In this document: positions 13,692 through 26,000 of the stretch, piece by piece
Numbering within the stretch: the first letter of the stretch is position 1
Layout of the letters: each line of letters begins with the position of its first letter
Notes under the pieces: generated by a model
What the model was told of the DNA's origin: nothing
Database searches by the model: none
What the model saw: the letters and a program-made list of their open reading frames with translations, nothing else
From: Corella eumyota
Taxonomy: Eukaryota; Chordata; Ascidiacea; Phlebobranchia; Corellidae
DNA length: 64,000 nt
Direction: 5' to 3'
Assembly (NCBI GenBank): GCA_963082875.1
Contig: OY720103.1
Span: forward strand, 1,612,001-1,676,000
Made by a program: the position numbers and the translations under genes

Positions 13692-16600
13692 AAACGTGTT
13701 TACAAAATATTTTTTGAAAATATTAATATTCATAAAAGTTATGACACTTTTATTAAAAATTGATGAAGTCTCAAAACCTAAAATTTTATATTTTATTAGA
13801 CGCGCATTGGCCTAACTAACATTCAAGATAAAACATTTTGCAAAAATTTTCAGTAAAACAAAAGTTACAGCAAATTTTTATTCTGGGTTTAATTAGGTCA
13901 CGTGATACTTTTGGCCAATGCTATTGAATACAAATTTTTTGAAAAAAATTAAAAAATTTTAAATCGAAAAATAATTGTTCTGTTGGAACCGCACGGGAAC
14001 AATAAACGTGTTTACAAAATATTTTTTGAAAATATTAATATTCATAAAAGTTATGACACTTTTATTAAAAATTGATAAAGTCTCAAAACCTAAAATTTTA
14101 TATTTTATTAGACGCGCATTGGCCTAACTAACATTCAAGATAAAACATTTCGCAAAAATTTTCAGTAAAACAAAAGTTACAGCAAATTTTTAATCTGGGT
14201 TTAATTAGGTCACGTGATACTTTTGGCCAATGCTATTGAATACAAATTTTTTGAAAAAAATTAAAAAATTTTAAATCGAAAAATAATTGTTCTGTTGGAA
14301 CCGCACGGGTCCAATAAACGTGTTTGCAAAATATTTTTTGAAAATATTAATATTCATAAAAGTTATGACACTTTTATTAAAAATTGATGAAGTCTCAAAA
14401 TCTAAAATTTTATATTTTATTAGACGCGCATTGGCCTAACTAACATTCAAGATAAAACATTTCGCAAAAATTTTCAGTAAAACAAAAGTTACAGCAAATT
14501 TTTATTCTGGGTTTAATTAGGTCACGTGATATTTTTGGCCAATGCTATTGAATACAAATATTTTGAAAAAAATTAAAAAATTTTAAATCGAAAAATAATT
14601 GTTCTGTTGGAACCGCATGGGTCCAATAAACGTGTTTACAAAATATTTTTTGAAAATATTAATATTCATAAAAGTTATGACACTTTTATTAAAAATTGAT
14701 GAAGTCTCAAAACCTAAAATTTTATATTTTATTAGACGCGCATTGGCCTAACTAACATTCAAGATAAAACATTTCGCAAAAATTTTCAGTAAAACAAAAG
14801 TTACAGCAAATTTTTATTCTGGGTTTAATTAGGTCACGTGATACTTTTGGCCAATGCTATTGAATACAAATTTTTTGAAAAAAATTAAAAAATTTTAAAT
14901 CGAAAAATAATTGTTCTGTTGGAACCGCACGGGAACAATAAACGTGTTTACAAAATATTTTTTGAAAATATTAATATTCATAAAAGTTATGACACTTTTA
15001 TTAAAAATTGATGAAGTCGCAAAACCTAAAATTTTATATTTTATTAGACGCGCATTGGCCTAACTAACATTCAAGATAAAACATTTCGCAAAAATTTTCA
15101 GTAAAACAAAAGTTACAGCAAATTTTTATTCTGGGTTTAATTAGGTCACGTGATATTTTTGGCCAATGCTATTGAATACAAATTTTTTGAAAAAAATTTA
15201 AAAATTTTAAATCGAAAAATAATTGTTCTGTTGGAACCGCACGGGTCCAATAAACGTGTTTACAAAATATTTTTTGAAAATATTAATATTCATAAAAGTT
15301 ATGACACTTTTATTAAAAATTGATGAAGTCTCAAAACCTAAAATTTTATATTTTATTAGACGCGCATTGGCCCAACTAACATTCAAGATAAAACATTTCG
15401 CAAAAATTTTCAGTAAAACAAAAGTTACAGCAAATTTTTTTTCTGGGTTTAATTAGGTCACGTGATATTTTTGGCCAATGCTATTGAATACAAATTTTTT
15501 GAAAAAAATTAAAAAATTTTAAATCGAAAAATAATTATTTTGTTGGAACTGCACGGGTCCAATAAACGTGTTTACAAAATATTTTTTGAAAATATTAATA
15601 TTCATAAAAGTTATGACACTTTTATTAAAAATTGATGAAGTCTCAAAACCTAAAATTTTATATTTTATTAGAAACGCATTGGCCTAACTAACATTCAAGA
15701 TAAAACATTTCGCAAAAATTTTCAGTAAAACAAAAGTTACAGCAAATTTTTATTCTGGGTTTAATTAGGTCACGTGATATTTTTGGCCAATGCTTATTGA
15801 ATACAAATTTTTTGAAAAAAATTAAAAAATTTTAAATCGAAAAATAATTGTTCTGTTGGAACCGCACGGGTGCAATAAACGTGTTTACAAAATATTTTTT
15901 GAAAATATTAATATTCATAAAAGCTATGACACTTTTATTAAAAATTGATGAAGTCTCAAAACCTAAAATTTTATATTTTATTAGACGCGCATTGGCCTAA
16001 CTAACATTCAAGATAAAACATTTCGCAAAAATTTTCAGTAAAACAAAAGTTACAGCAAATTTTTATTCTGGGTTTAATTAGGTCACGTGATACTTTTGGC
16101 CAATGCTATTGAATACAAATTTTTTGAAAAAAATTAAAAAATTTTAAATCGAAAAATAATTGTTCTGTTGGAACCGCACGGGTGCAATAAACGTGGTTAC
16201 AAAATATTTTTTGAAAATATTAATATTCATAAAAGTTATGACACTTTTATTAAAAATTGATGAAGTCTCAAAACCTAAAATTTTATATTTTATTAGACGC
16301 GCATTGGCCTAACTAACATTCAAGATAAAATATTTCGCAAAAGTTTGCAGTAAAACAAAAGTTACAGCAAATTTTTATTCTGGGTTTAATTAGGTCACGT
16401 GATATTTTTGGCCAATGCTATTGAATACAAATATTTTAAAAATAATTAAAAAATTTTAAATCGAAAAATAATTGTTCTGTTGGGAACTGCACGGGTCCAA
16501 TAAACGTGTTTACAAAATATTTTTTGAAAATATTAATATTCATAAAAATTATGACATTTTTATTAAAAATTGATGAAGTCTCAAAACCTAAAATTTTATA

Positions 16601-19600
16601 TTTTATTAGACGCGCATTGGCCTAACTAACATTCAAGATAAAACATTTCGCAAAAATTTTCAGTAAAACAAAAGTTACAGCAAATTTTTATTCTGGGTTT
16701 AATTAGGTCACGTAATATTTTTGGCCAATGCTATTGAATACAAATTTTTTGAAAAAAATTAAAAAATTTTAAATCGAAAAATAATTGTTCTGTTGGAACC
16801 GCACGGGTCCAATAAACGTGTTTACAAAATATTTTTTGAAAATATTAATATTCATAAAAGTTATGACACTTTTATTAAAAATTGATGAAGTCTCGGGTGC
16901 AATAAATGTGATAAAACGTGTTTACAAAATATTTTTTGAAAATATTAATATTCATAAAAGTTATGACACTTTTATTAAAAATTGATGAAGTCTCGAAACC
17001 TAAAATTTTATATTTTTTTAGACGCGCATTGGCCTAACTAACATTCAAGATAAAACATTTCGCAAAAATTTTCAGTAAAACAAAAGTTACAGCAAATTTT
17101 TATTCTGGGTTTAATTAGGTCACGTGATATTTTTGGCCAATGCTATTGAATACAAATTTTTTGAAAAAAATTAAAAAATTTTAAATCGAAAAATAATTGT
17201 TCTGTTGGAACCGCACGGGTCCAATAAACGTGTTTACAAAATATTTATTGAAAATATTAATATTCATAAAAGTTATGACACTTTTATTAAAAATTGATGA
17301 AGTCTCAAAACCTAAAATTTTATATTTTATTAGACGCGCATTGGCCTAACTAACATTCAAGATAAAACATTTCGCAAAAATTTTCAGTAAAACAAAAGTT
17401 ACAGCAAATTTTAATTCTGGGTTTAATTAGGTCACGTGATATTTTTGGCCAATGTTATTAAATACAAATTTTTTGAAAAAAATTAAAAAATTTTAAATCG
17501 AAAAATAATTGTTCTGTTGGAACCGCACGGGTCCTATAAACGTGTTTACAAAATATTTTTTGAAAATGTTAATATTCATAAAAATTATGACATTTTTATT
17601 AAAAATTGATGAAGTCTCAAAACCTAAAATTTTATATTTTAATAGACGCGCATTGGCCTAACTAACATTCAAGATAAAACATTTCGCAAAAATTTTCAGT
17701 AAAACAAAAGTTACAGCAAATTTTTATTCTGGGTTTAATTTTATTAGGTCACGTGATATTTTTGGCCAATGCTTATTAAATACAAATTTTAGAAAAAAAT
17801 TAAAAAATTTTAAATCGAAAAATAATTGCTCTGTTGGAACCGCACGGGTGCAATAAACGTGATAAAACGTGTTTACAAAATATTTTTTGAAAATATTAAT
17901 ATTCATAAAAGTTATGACACTTTTATTAAAAATTGATGAAGTCTCAAAACCTAAAATTTTATATTTTATTAGACGCGCATTGGCCTAACTAACATTCAAG
18001 ATAAAACATTTTGCAAAAATTTTCAGTAAAACAAAAGTTACAGCAAATTTTTATTCTGGGTTTAATTAGGTCACGTGATACTTTTGGCCAATGCTATTGA
18101 ATACAAATTTTTTGAAAAAAATTAAAAAATTTTAAATCGAAAAATAATTGTTCTGTTGGAACCGCACGGGAACAATAAACGTGTTTACAAAATATTTTTT
18201 GAAAATATTAATATTCATAAAAGTTATGACACTTTTATTAAAAATTGATAAAGTCTCAAAACCTAAAATTTTATATTTTATTAGACGCGCATTGGCCTAA
18301 CTAACATTCAAGATAAAACATTTCGCAAAAATTTTCAGTAAAACAAAAGTTACAGCAAATTTTTAATCTGGGTTTAATTAGGTCACGTGATACTTTTGGC
18401 CAATGCTATTGAATACAAATTTTTTGAAAAAAATTAAAAAATTTTAAATCGAAAAATAATTGTTCTGTTGGAACCGCACGGGTCCAATAAACGTGTTTGC
18501 AAAATATTTTTTGAAAATATTAATATTCATAAAAGTTATGACACTTTTATTAAAAATTGATGAAGTCTCAAAATCTAAAATTTTATATTTTATTAGACGC
18601 GCATTGGCCTAACTAACATTCAAGATAAAACATTTCGCAAAAATTTTCAGTAAAACAAAAGTTACAGCAAATTTTTATTCTGGGTTTAATTAGGTCACGT
18701 GATATTTTTGGCCAATGCTATTGAATACAAATATTTTGAAAAAAATTAAAAAATTTTAAATCGAAAAATAATTGTTCTGTTGGAACCGCATGGGTCCAAT
18801 AAACGTGTTTACAAAATATTTTTTGAAAATATTAATATTCATAAAAGTTATGACACTTTTATTAAAAATTGATGAAGTCTCAAAACCTAAAATTTTATAT
18901 TTTATTAGACGCGCATTGGCCTAACTAACATTCAAGATAAAACATTTCGCAAAAATTTTCAGTAAAACAAAAGTTACAGCAAATTTTTATTCTGGGTTTA
19001 ATTAGGTCACGTGATACTTTTGGCCAATGCTATTGAATACAAATTTTTTGAAAAAAATTAAAAAATTTTAAATCGAAAAATAATTGTTCTGTTGGAACCG
19101 CACGGGAACAATAAACGTGTTTACAAAATATTTTTTGAAAATATTAATATTCATAAAAGTTATGACACTTTTATTAAAAATTGATGAAGTCGCAAAACCT
19201 AAAATTTTATATTTTATTAGACGCGCATTGGCCTAACTAACATTCAAGATAAAACATTTCGCAAAAATTTTCAGTAAAACAAAAGTTACAGCAAATTTTT
19301 ATTCTGGGTTTAATTAGGTCACGTGATATTTTTGGCCAATGCTATTGAATACAAATTTTTTGAAAAAAATTTAAAAATTTTAAATCGAAAAATAATTGTT
19401 CTGTTGGAACCGCATGGGTCCAATAAACGTGTTTACAAAATATTTTTTGAAAATATTAATATTCATAAAAGTTATGACACTTTTATTAAAAATTGATGAA
19501 GTCTCAAAACCTAAAATTTTATATTTTATTAGACGCGCATTGGCCCAACTAACATTCAAGATAAAACATTTCGCAAAAATTTTCAGTAAAACAAAAGTTA

Positions 19601-22037
19601 CAGCAAATTTTTTTTCTGGGTTTAATTAGGTCACGTGATATTTTTGGCCAATGCTATTGAATACAAATTTTTTGAAAAAAATTAAAAAATTTTAAATCGA
19701 AAAATAATTATTTTGTTGGAACTGCACGGGTCCAATAAACGTGTTTACAAAATATTTTTTGAAAATATTAATATTCATAAAAGTTATGACACTTTTATTA
19801 AAAATTGATGAAGTCTCAAAACCTAAAATTTTATATTTTATTAGAAACGCATTGGCCTAACTAACATTCAAGATAAAACATTTCGCAAAAATTTTCAGTA
19901 AAACAAAAGTTACAGCAAATTTTTATTCTGGGTTTAATTAGGTCACGTGATATTTTTGGCCAATGCTTATTGAATACAAATTTTTTGAAAAAAATTAAAA
20001 AATTTTAAATCGAAAAATAATTGTTCTGTTGGAACCGCACGGGTGCAATAAACGTGTTTACAAAATATTTTTTGAAAATATTAATATTCATAAAAGCTAT
20101 GACACTTTTATTAAAAATTGATGAAGTCTCAAAACCTAAAATTTTATATTTTATTAGACGCGCATTGGCCTAACTAACATTCAAGATAAAACATTTCGCA
20201 AAAATTTTCAGTAAAACAAAAGTTACAGCAAATTTTTATTCTGGGTTTAATTAGGTCACGTGATACTTTTGGCCAATGCTATTGAATACAAATTTTTTGA
20301 AAAAAATTAAAAAATTTTAAATCGAAAAATAATTGTTCTGTTGGAACCGCACGGGTGCAATAAACGTGGTTACAAAATATTTTTTGAAAATATTAATATT
20401 CATAAAAGTTATGACACTTTTATTAAAAATTGATGAAGTCTCAAAACCTAAAATTTTATATTTTATTAGACGCGCATTGGCCTAACTAACATTCAAGATA
20501 AAATATTTCGCAAAAGTTTGCAGTAAAACAAAAGTTACAGCAAATTTTTATTCTGGGTTTAATTAGGTCACGTGATATTTTTGGCCAATGCTATTGAATA
20601 CAAATATTTTAAAAATAATTAAAAAATTTTAAATCGAAAAATAATTGTTCTGTTGGGAACTGCACGGGTCCAATAAACGTGTTTACAAAATATTTTTTGA
20701 AAATATTAATATTCATAAAAATTATGACATTTTTATTAAAAATTGATGAAGTCTCAAAACCTAAAATTTTATATTTTATTAGACGCGCATTGGCCTAACT
20801 AACATTCAAGATAAAACATTTCGCAAAAATTTTCAGTAAAACAAAAGTTACAGCAAATTTTTATTCTGGGTTTAATTAGGTCACGTAATATTTTTGGCCA
20901 ATGCTATTGAATACAAATTTTTTGAAAAAAATTAAAAAATTTTAAATCGAAAAATAATTGTTCTGTTGGAACCGCACGGGTCCAATAAACGTGTTTACAA
21001 AATATTTTTTGAAAATATTAATATTCATAAAAGTTATGACACTTTTATTAAAAATTGATGAAGTCTCGGGTGCAATAAATGTGATAAAACGTGTTTACAA
21101 AATATTTTTTGAAAATATTAATATTCATAAAAGTTATGACACTTTTATTAAAAATTGATGAAGTCTCGAAACCTAAAATTTTATATTTTTTTAGACGCGC
21201 ATTGGCCTAACTAACATTCAAGATAAAACATTTCGCAAAAATTTTCAGTAAAACAAAAGTTACAGCAAATTTTTATTCTGGGTTTAATTAGGTCACGTGA
21301 TATTTTTGGCCAATGCTATTGAATACAAATTTTTTGAAAAAAATTAAAAAATTTTAAATCGAAAAATAATTGTTCTGTTGGAACCGCACGGGTCCAATAA
21401 ACGTGTTTACAAAATATTTATTGAAAATATTAATATTCATAAAAGTTATGACACTTTTATTAAAAATTGATGAAGTCTCAAAACCTAAAATTTTATATTT
21501 TATTAGACGCGCATTGGCCTAACTAACATTCAAGATAAAACATTTCGCAAAAATTTTCAGTAAAACAAAAGTTACAGCAAATTTTAATTCTGGGTTTAAT
21601 TAGGTCACGTGATATTTTTGGCCAATGTTATTAAATACAAATTTTTTGAAAAAAATTAAAAAATTTTAAATCGAAAAATAATTGTTCTGTTGGAACCGCA
21701 CGGGTCCTATAAACGTGTTTACAAAATATTTTTTGAAAATGTTAATATTCATAAAAATTATGACATTTTTATTAAAAATTGATGAAGTCTCAAAACCTAA
21801 AATTTTATATTTTAATAGACGCGCATTGGCCTAACTAACATTCAAGATAAAACATTTCGCAAAAATTTTCAGTAAAACAAAAGTTACAGCAAATTTTTAT
21901 TCTGGGTTTAATTTTATTAGGTCACGTGATATTTTTGGCCAATGCTTATTAAATACAAATTTTAGAAAAAAATTAAAAAATTTTAAATCGAAAAATAATT
22001 GCTCTGTTGGAACCGCACGGGTGCAATAAACGTGATA
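13692..22037. repeat. 4,173-bp block of satellite A present twice in tandem
   Basis: Private variants repeat at an exact offset of 4,173 bp. Examples are AAAAGCTATGAC (15,921 and 20,094), GGTCACGTAATATT (16,710 and 20,883), GTTGGGAACTGC (16,480 and 20,653) and the truncated monomer at 16,894 and 21,067. Copy 1 is about 13,692-17,864 and copy 2 about 17,865-22,037. Each holds 13 monomers plus a ~100-bp monomer fragment in which GTCTC is joined directly to GGGTGCAATAAATG, skipping roughly two thirds of a unit. By eye the copies differ at very few bases (CACGGG versus CATGGG near 15,236/19,409; AAAACG versus AAAGCG near 17,867/22,040). The duplication is therefore recent, or it is an assembly artefact. 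Confidence 0.92.
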
Positions 22038-23011
22038 AAGCGTGTTTACAAAATATTTTTTGAAAATATTAATATTCATAAAAGTTATGACACTTTTATT
22101 AAAAATTGATGAAGTCTCAAAACCTAAAATTTTATATTTTTTTAGACGCGCATTGGCCCAACTAACATTCAAGATAAAACATTTCGCAAAAATTTTCAGT
22201 AAAACAAAAGTTACAGCAAATTTTTATTCTGGGTTTAATTAGGTCACGTGATATTTTTGGCCAATGCTATTGAATACAAATTTTTTGAAAAAAATTAAAA
22301 AATTTTAAATCGAAAAATAATTGTTCTGTTGGAACCGCACGGGTCCAATAAACGTGTTTACAAAATATTTTTTGAAAATATTAATATTCATAAAAGTTAT
22401 GACACTTTTATTAAAAATTGATGAAGTCTCAAAACCTAAAATTTTATATTTTATTAGACGCGCATTGGCCTAACTAACATTCAAGATAAAACATTTCGCA
22501 AAAATTTTCAGTAAAACAAAAGTTACAGCAAATTTTTATTCTGGGTTTAATTAGGTCACGTGATATTTTTGGCCAATGTTATTAAATACAAATTTTTTAA
22601 AAAAAATTAAAAAATTTTAAATCGAAAAATAATTGTTCTGTTGGAACCGCACGGGTCCTATAAACGTGTTTACAAAATATTTTTTGAAAATATTAATATT
22701 CATAAAAATTATGACATTTTTATTAAAAATTGATGAAGTCTCAAAACCTAAAATTTTATATTTTATTAGACGCGCATTGGCCTAACTAACATTCAAGATA
22801 AAACATTTCGCAAAAATTTTCAGTAAAACAAAAGTTACAGCAAATTTTTATTCTGGGTTTAATTAGGTCACGTGAGATTTTTTGCCAATGCTATTGAATA
22901 CAAATTTATTGAATAAAATTTTAAAAAAATAAATCGAAAAATAATTGTTCTGTTGGAACCGTACGGGTCCAATAAACGTGTTTACAAAATATTTTTTGAA
23001 AATATTAATAT

Positions 23012-26000
23012 CTCTATGAGCTGTTTTAATCTCCTATGTTTTGAACACCAATTAGCTGTAAGAGTTATGCTTTAAGAGCTAAGTTCTGAGAGCTATTTTG
23101 ATCCCCTATGTTTTGAATACCAATTAGCTGTAAGATTTAAGCTCTAAGAGTTAAGCTCTAAGAGCTAAGCTCTAAGAGTTAAGCTCTAAGAGTTAAGCTC
23201 TGAGAGTTAAGCTCTAAGAGCTGTTTTAATCCCCTATGTTTTGAACACCAATTATCTGTAGGAGTTTGGCTCTAAGAGTTAAGCTCTAGGAGGTAAGCTC
23301 TAATAGTTAAGCTCTAAGAGCTGTTTTAATCCCCTATGTTTTGAACACCAATTAGCTGTAAGAGTTAAGCTCTAAGAGTTAAGCTCTAAGAGTTAAGCTC
23401 TAAGAATTAGGCTTTAAGAGTTAAGCTCTAAGAGTTAAGCTCTAAGAGTTAAGCTCTAAGAGCTGTTTTAATCCCCTATGTTTTGAACACCAATTAGCTG
23501 TAAGAGTTAAGCTCTAAGAGTTAAGCTCTAAGAGTTAAGCTCTAAAAGTTAAGCTCTAAGAGTTAAGCTCTAAGAGTTAAGCTCAAAGAGTTAAGCTCTA
23601 AGAGTAAGCTCTAAGAGCTGAGTTCTGAGAGCTGTTTTGATCCCCTATGTTTTGAACACCATTTAGCTGTAAGAGTTAAGCTCTAAGAGTTAAGCTCTAA
23701 GAGCTGTGGTCTGAGAGCTGTTTTGATCCCCTATGTTTTAAACACCAATTAGCTGTAAGAGTTAAGCTTAAAGAGTTAAGCTCTAAGAGTTAAGCTCTAA
23801 GAGTTAAGCTCTAAGAGTTAAGCTCTAAGAGTTAAGCTCTAAGAGCTGAGGTCTAAGAGCTGTTTTGATCCCCTATGTTTTGAACACCAATTAGCTGTAA
23901 GAGTTAAGCTCTAAGAGCTAAGTTCCGAGAGCTGTTTTGATCCCCTATATTTTGAACACCAATTAGCTGTAAGAGTTTAGCTCTAAGAGTTAAGCTCTAA
24001 GAGCTGTTTTAATCCCCTATGTTTTGAACACCAATTAGCTGTAAGAGTTAAGCTCTATGAGTTAAGCTCTAAGAGTTAAGCTCTAAGAGTTAGGCTCTAA
24101 GAGTTAAGCTCTAAGAGTTAAGCTCTAAGAGCTGAGGTCTGAGAGCTGTTTTGATCCCCTATGTTTTGAACACCAATTAGCTGTGAGAGTTAAGCTCTAA
24201 GAGTTAAGCTCTAAGAGTTAAGCTCTAAGAGCTGTTTTAATCCTCTATGTTTTGAACACCAATTAGCTGTAGGAGTTAAGCTCTAAGACTTAAGCTCTAA
24301 GAACTGAGGTCTGAGAGCTGTTTTGATTCCCTATGTTTTGAACACCAATTAACTGTAAGAGTTAATCTCTAAGAGTTAAGCTCTAAGAGTTAAGCTCTAA
24401 GAGTTAAGCTCTAAGAGTTAAGCTCTAAGAGTTAAGCTCTAAGAGTTAAGCTCTAAGAGTTAAGCTCTAAGAGCTGAGGTCTGAGAACTGTTTTGATCCC
24501 TTATTTTTTAAACACCAATTAGCTGTAAGAGTTAAGCTCTAAGAGTTAAGGTCTAAGAGCTGTTTTGATCCGCTATGTTTTGAACACCAATTAGCTGTAG
24601 GAGTTAAACTCTAAGAGCTGTTTTAATCCCCTATATTTTGAACATCAATTAGCTGTAAGGGTTAAGCTCTAAGAGCTGTTTTAATCCCCTATGTTTTGAG
24701 CACCAATTAGCTGTAAGAGTTAAGCTCTAAAAGTTAAGCTGTAAGAGCTGTTTTAATCCCCTATGTTTTGAACATCAATTAGCTGTAAGAATTAAGCTCT
24801 AAAAGCTGTTTTGATCCCCTATGTTTTAAACACAAATTATCTGTAAGAATTAAGCTCTAAGAGTTAAGCTCTAAAAGTTAAGCTCTAAGAACTGTTTTAA
24901 TCCCCTATGTTTTGAACACCAATTAGCTGTAAGGGTTAAGCTCTAAGAGCGTTTTTGATCCCCTATGTTTTAAACACAAATTAGCTGTAAGAGTTAAGCT
25001 CTAAGAGTTAAGCTCTAAGAGTTAAGCTCTAAGAGTTAAGCTCTAAGAGTTAAGCTCTAAGAGTTAAGCTCTAAGAGTTAAGCTCTAAGAGTTAAGCTCT
25101 AATAGTTAAGCTCTAAGACTTAAGCTCTAAGACCTGTTTTAATCCCCTATGTTTTGAACACCAATTAGCTGTAAGAGTTAAGCTCTAAGAGTTAAGCTTG
25201 AAGAGCTGTTTTAATCCCCTATGTTTTGAACACCAATTAGCTGTAAGAGTTAAGCTCTAAGAGTTAAGCTTGAAGAGCTGTTTTAATCCCCTATGTTTTG
25301 AACACCAATTAGCTGTAAGAGTTAAGCTCTAAGAGTTAAGCTTTAAGAGTTAAGCTCTAAGAGCTGAGATCTGAGAGCTGTTTTGATCCCCTATGTTTTG
25401 AACACCAATTAGCTGTAAGAGTTAATCTTTAAGAGTTAAGCTCTAAAAGTTAAGCTCTAAGAGTTAATCTCGAAGAGTTAAGCTCGAAGAGTTAAGCTCT
25501 AAGAGTTAAGCTCTAAGAGCTGAGGTCTAAGAGCTGTTTTGATCCCCTATGTTTTGAACACCAATTAGCTGTAAGAGTTAAGCTCTAAGAGCTAAGTTCT
25601 GAGAGCTGTTTTGATCCCCTACATTTTGAACACCAATTAGCTGTAAGAGTTTAGCTCTAAGAGTTAAGCTCTAAGAGCTGTTTTAATCCCCTATGTTTTG
25701 AACACCAATTAGCTGTAAGAGTTAAGCTCTATGAATTAAGCTCTAAGAGTTAAGCTCTAAGAGTTAGGCTCTAAGAGTTAAGCTCTAAGAGTTAAGCTCT
25801 AAGAGCTGAGGTCTGAGAGCTGTTTTGATCCCCTATGTTTTGAACACCAATTAGCTGTGAGAGTTAAGCTCTAAGAGTTAAGCTCTAAGAGTTAAGCTCT
25901 AAGAGCTGTTTTAATCCCCTATGTTTTGAACACCAATTAGCTGTAGGAGTTAAGCTCTAAGACTTTAGCTCTAAGAACTGAGGTCTGAGAGCTGTTTTGA

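Larger units (their letters stand above)
1..23011. repeat. Satellite A: tandem array of ~313-bp monomers
   Basis: About 73 head-to-tail copies of a 312-315 bp AT-rich monomer run from the window edge to an abrupt end near 23,011; the array continues to the left of the window. Easy landmarks in each monomer are AAGTCTCAAAACC, GACGCGCATTGG, GGTCACGTGA, TTGGCCAATGC and CCGCACGGGT. Start positions of the AAGTC landmark at 1, 316, 629, 944, 1256 and 1568 give the period. Monomers differ by scattered substitutions and short length changes (for example CTATTGAATAC versus CTATTATTAAATAC versus CTTATTGAATAC), which are shared at regular intervals and reveal higher-order structure. Every monomer I checked closely carries a CACGTG palindrome or a one-base variant of it. 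There is no gene inside; the short open frames are reading-frame accidents of the repeat. The length and organisation suit a pericentromeric, centromeric or other heterochromatic array, but the sequence alone cannot say which. Confidence 0.98.

Noticed and set aside
15223-22242. Repeated open frames of 60-91 codons within satellite A (for example beginning MFCWNRTGPINVF).
   Set aside because: They recur at exact repeat offsets, are unlike any protein, and exist only where a monomer variant happens to lack a stop.
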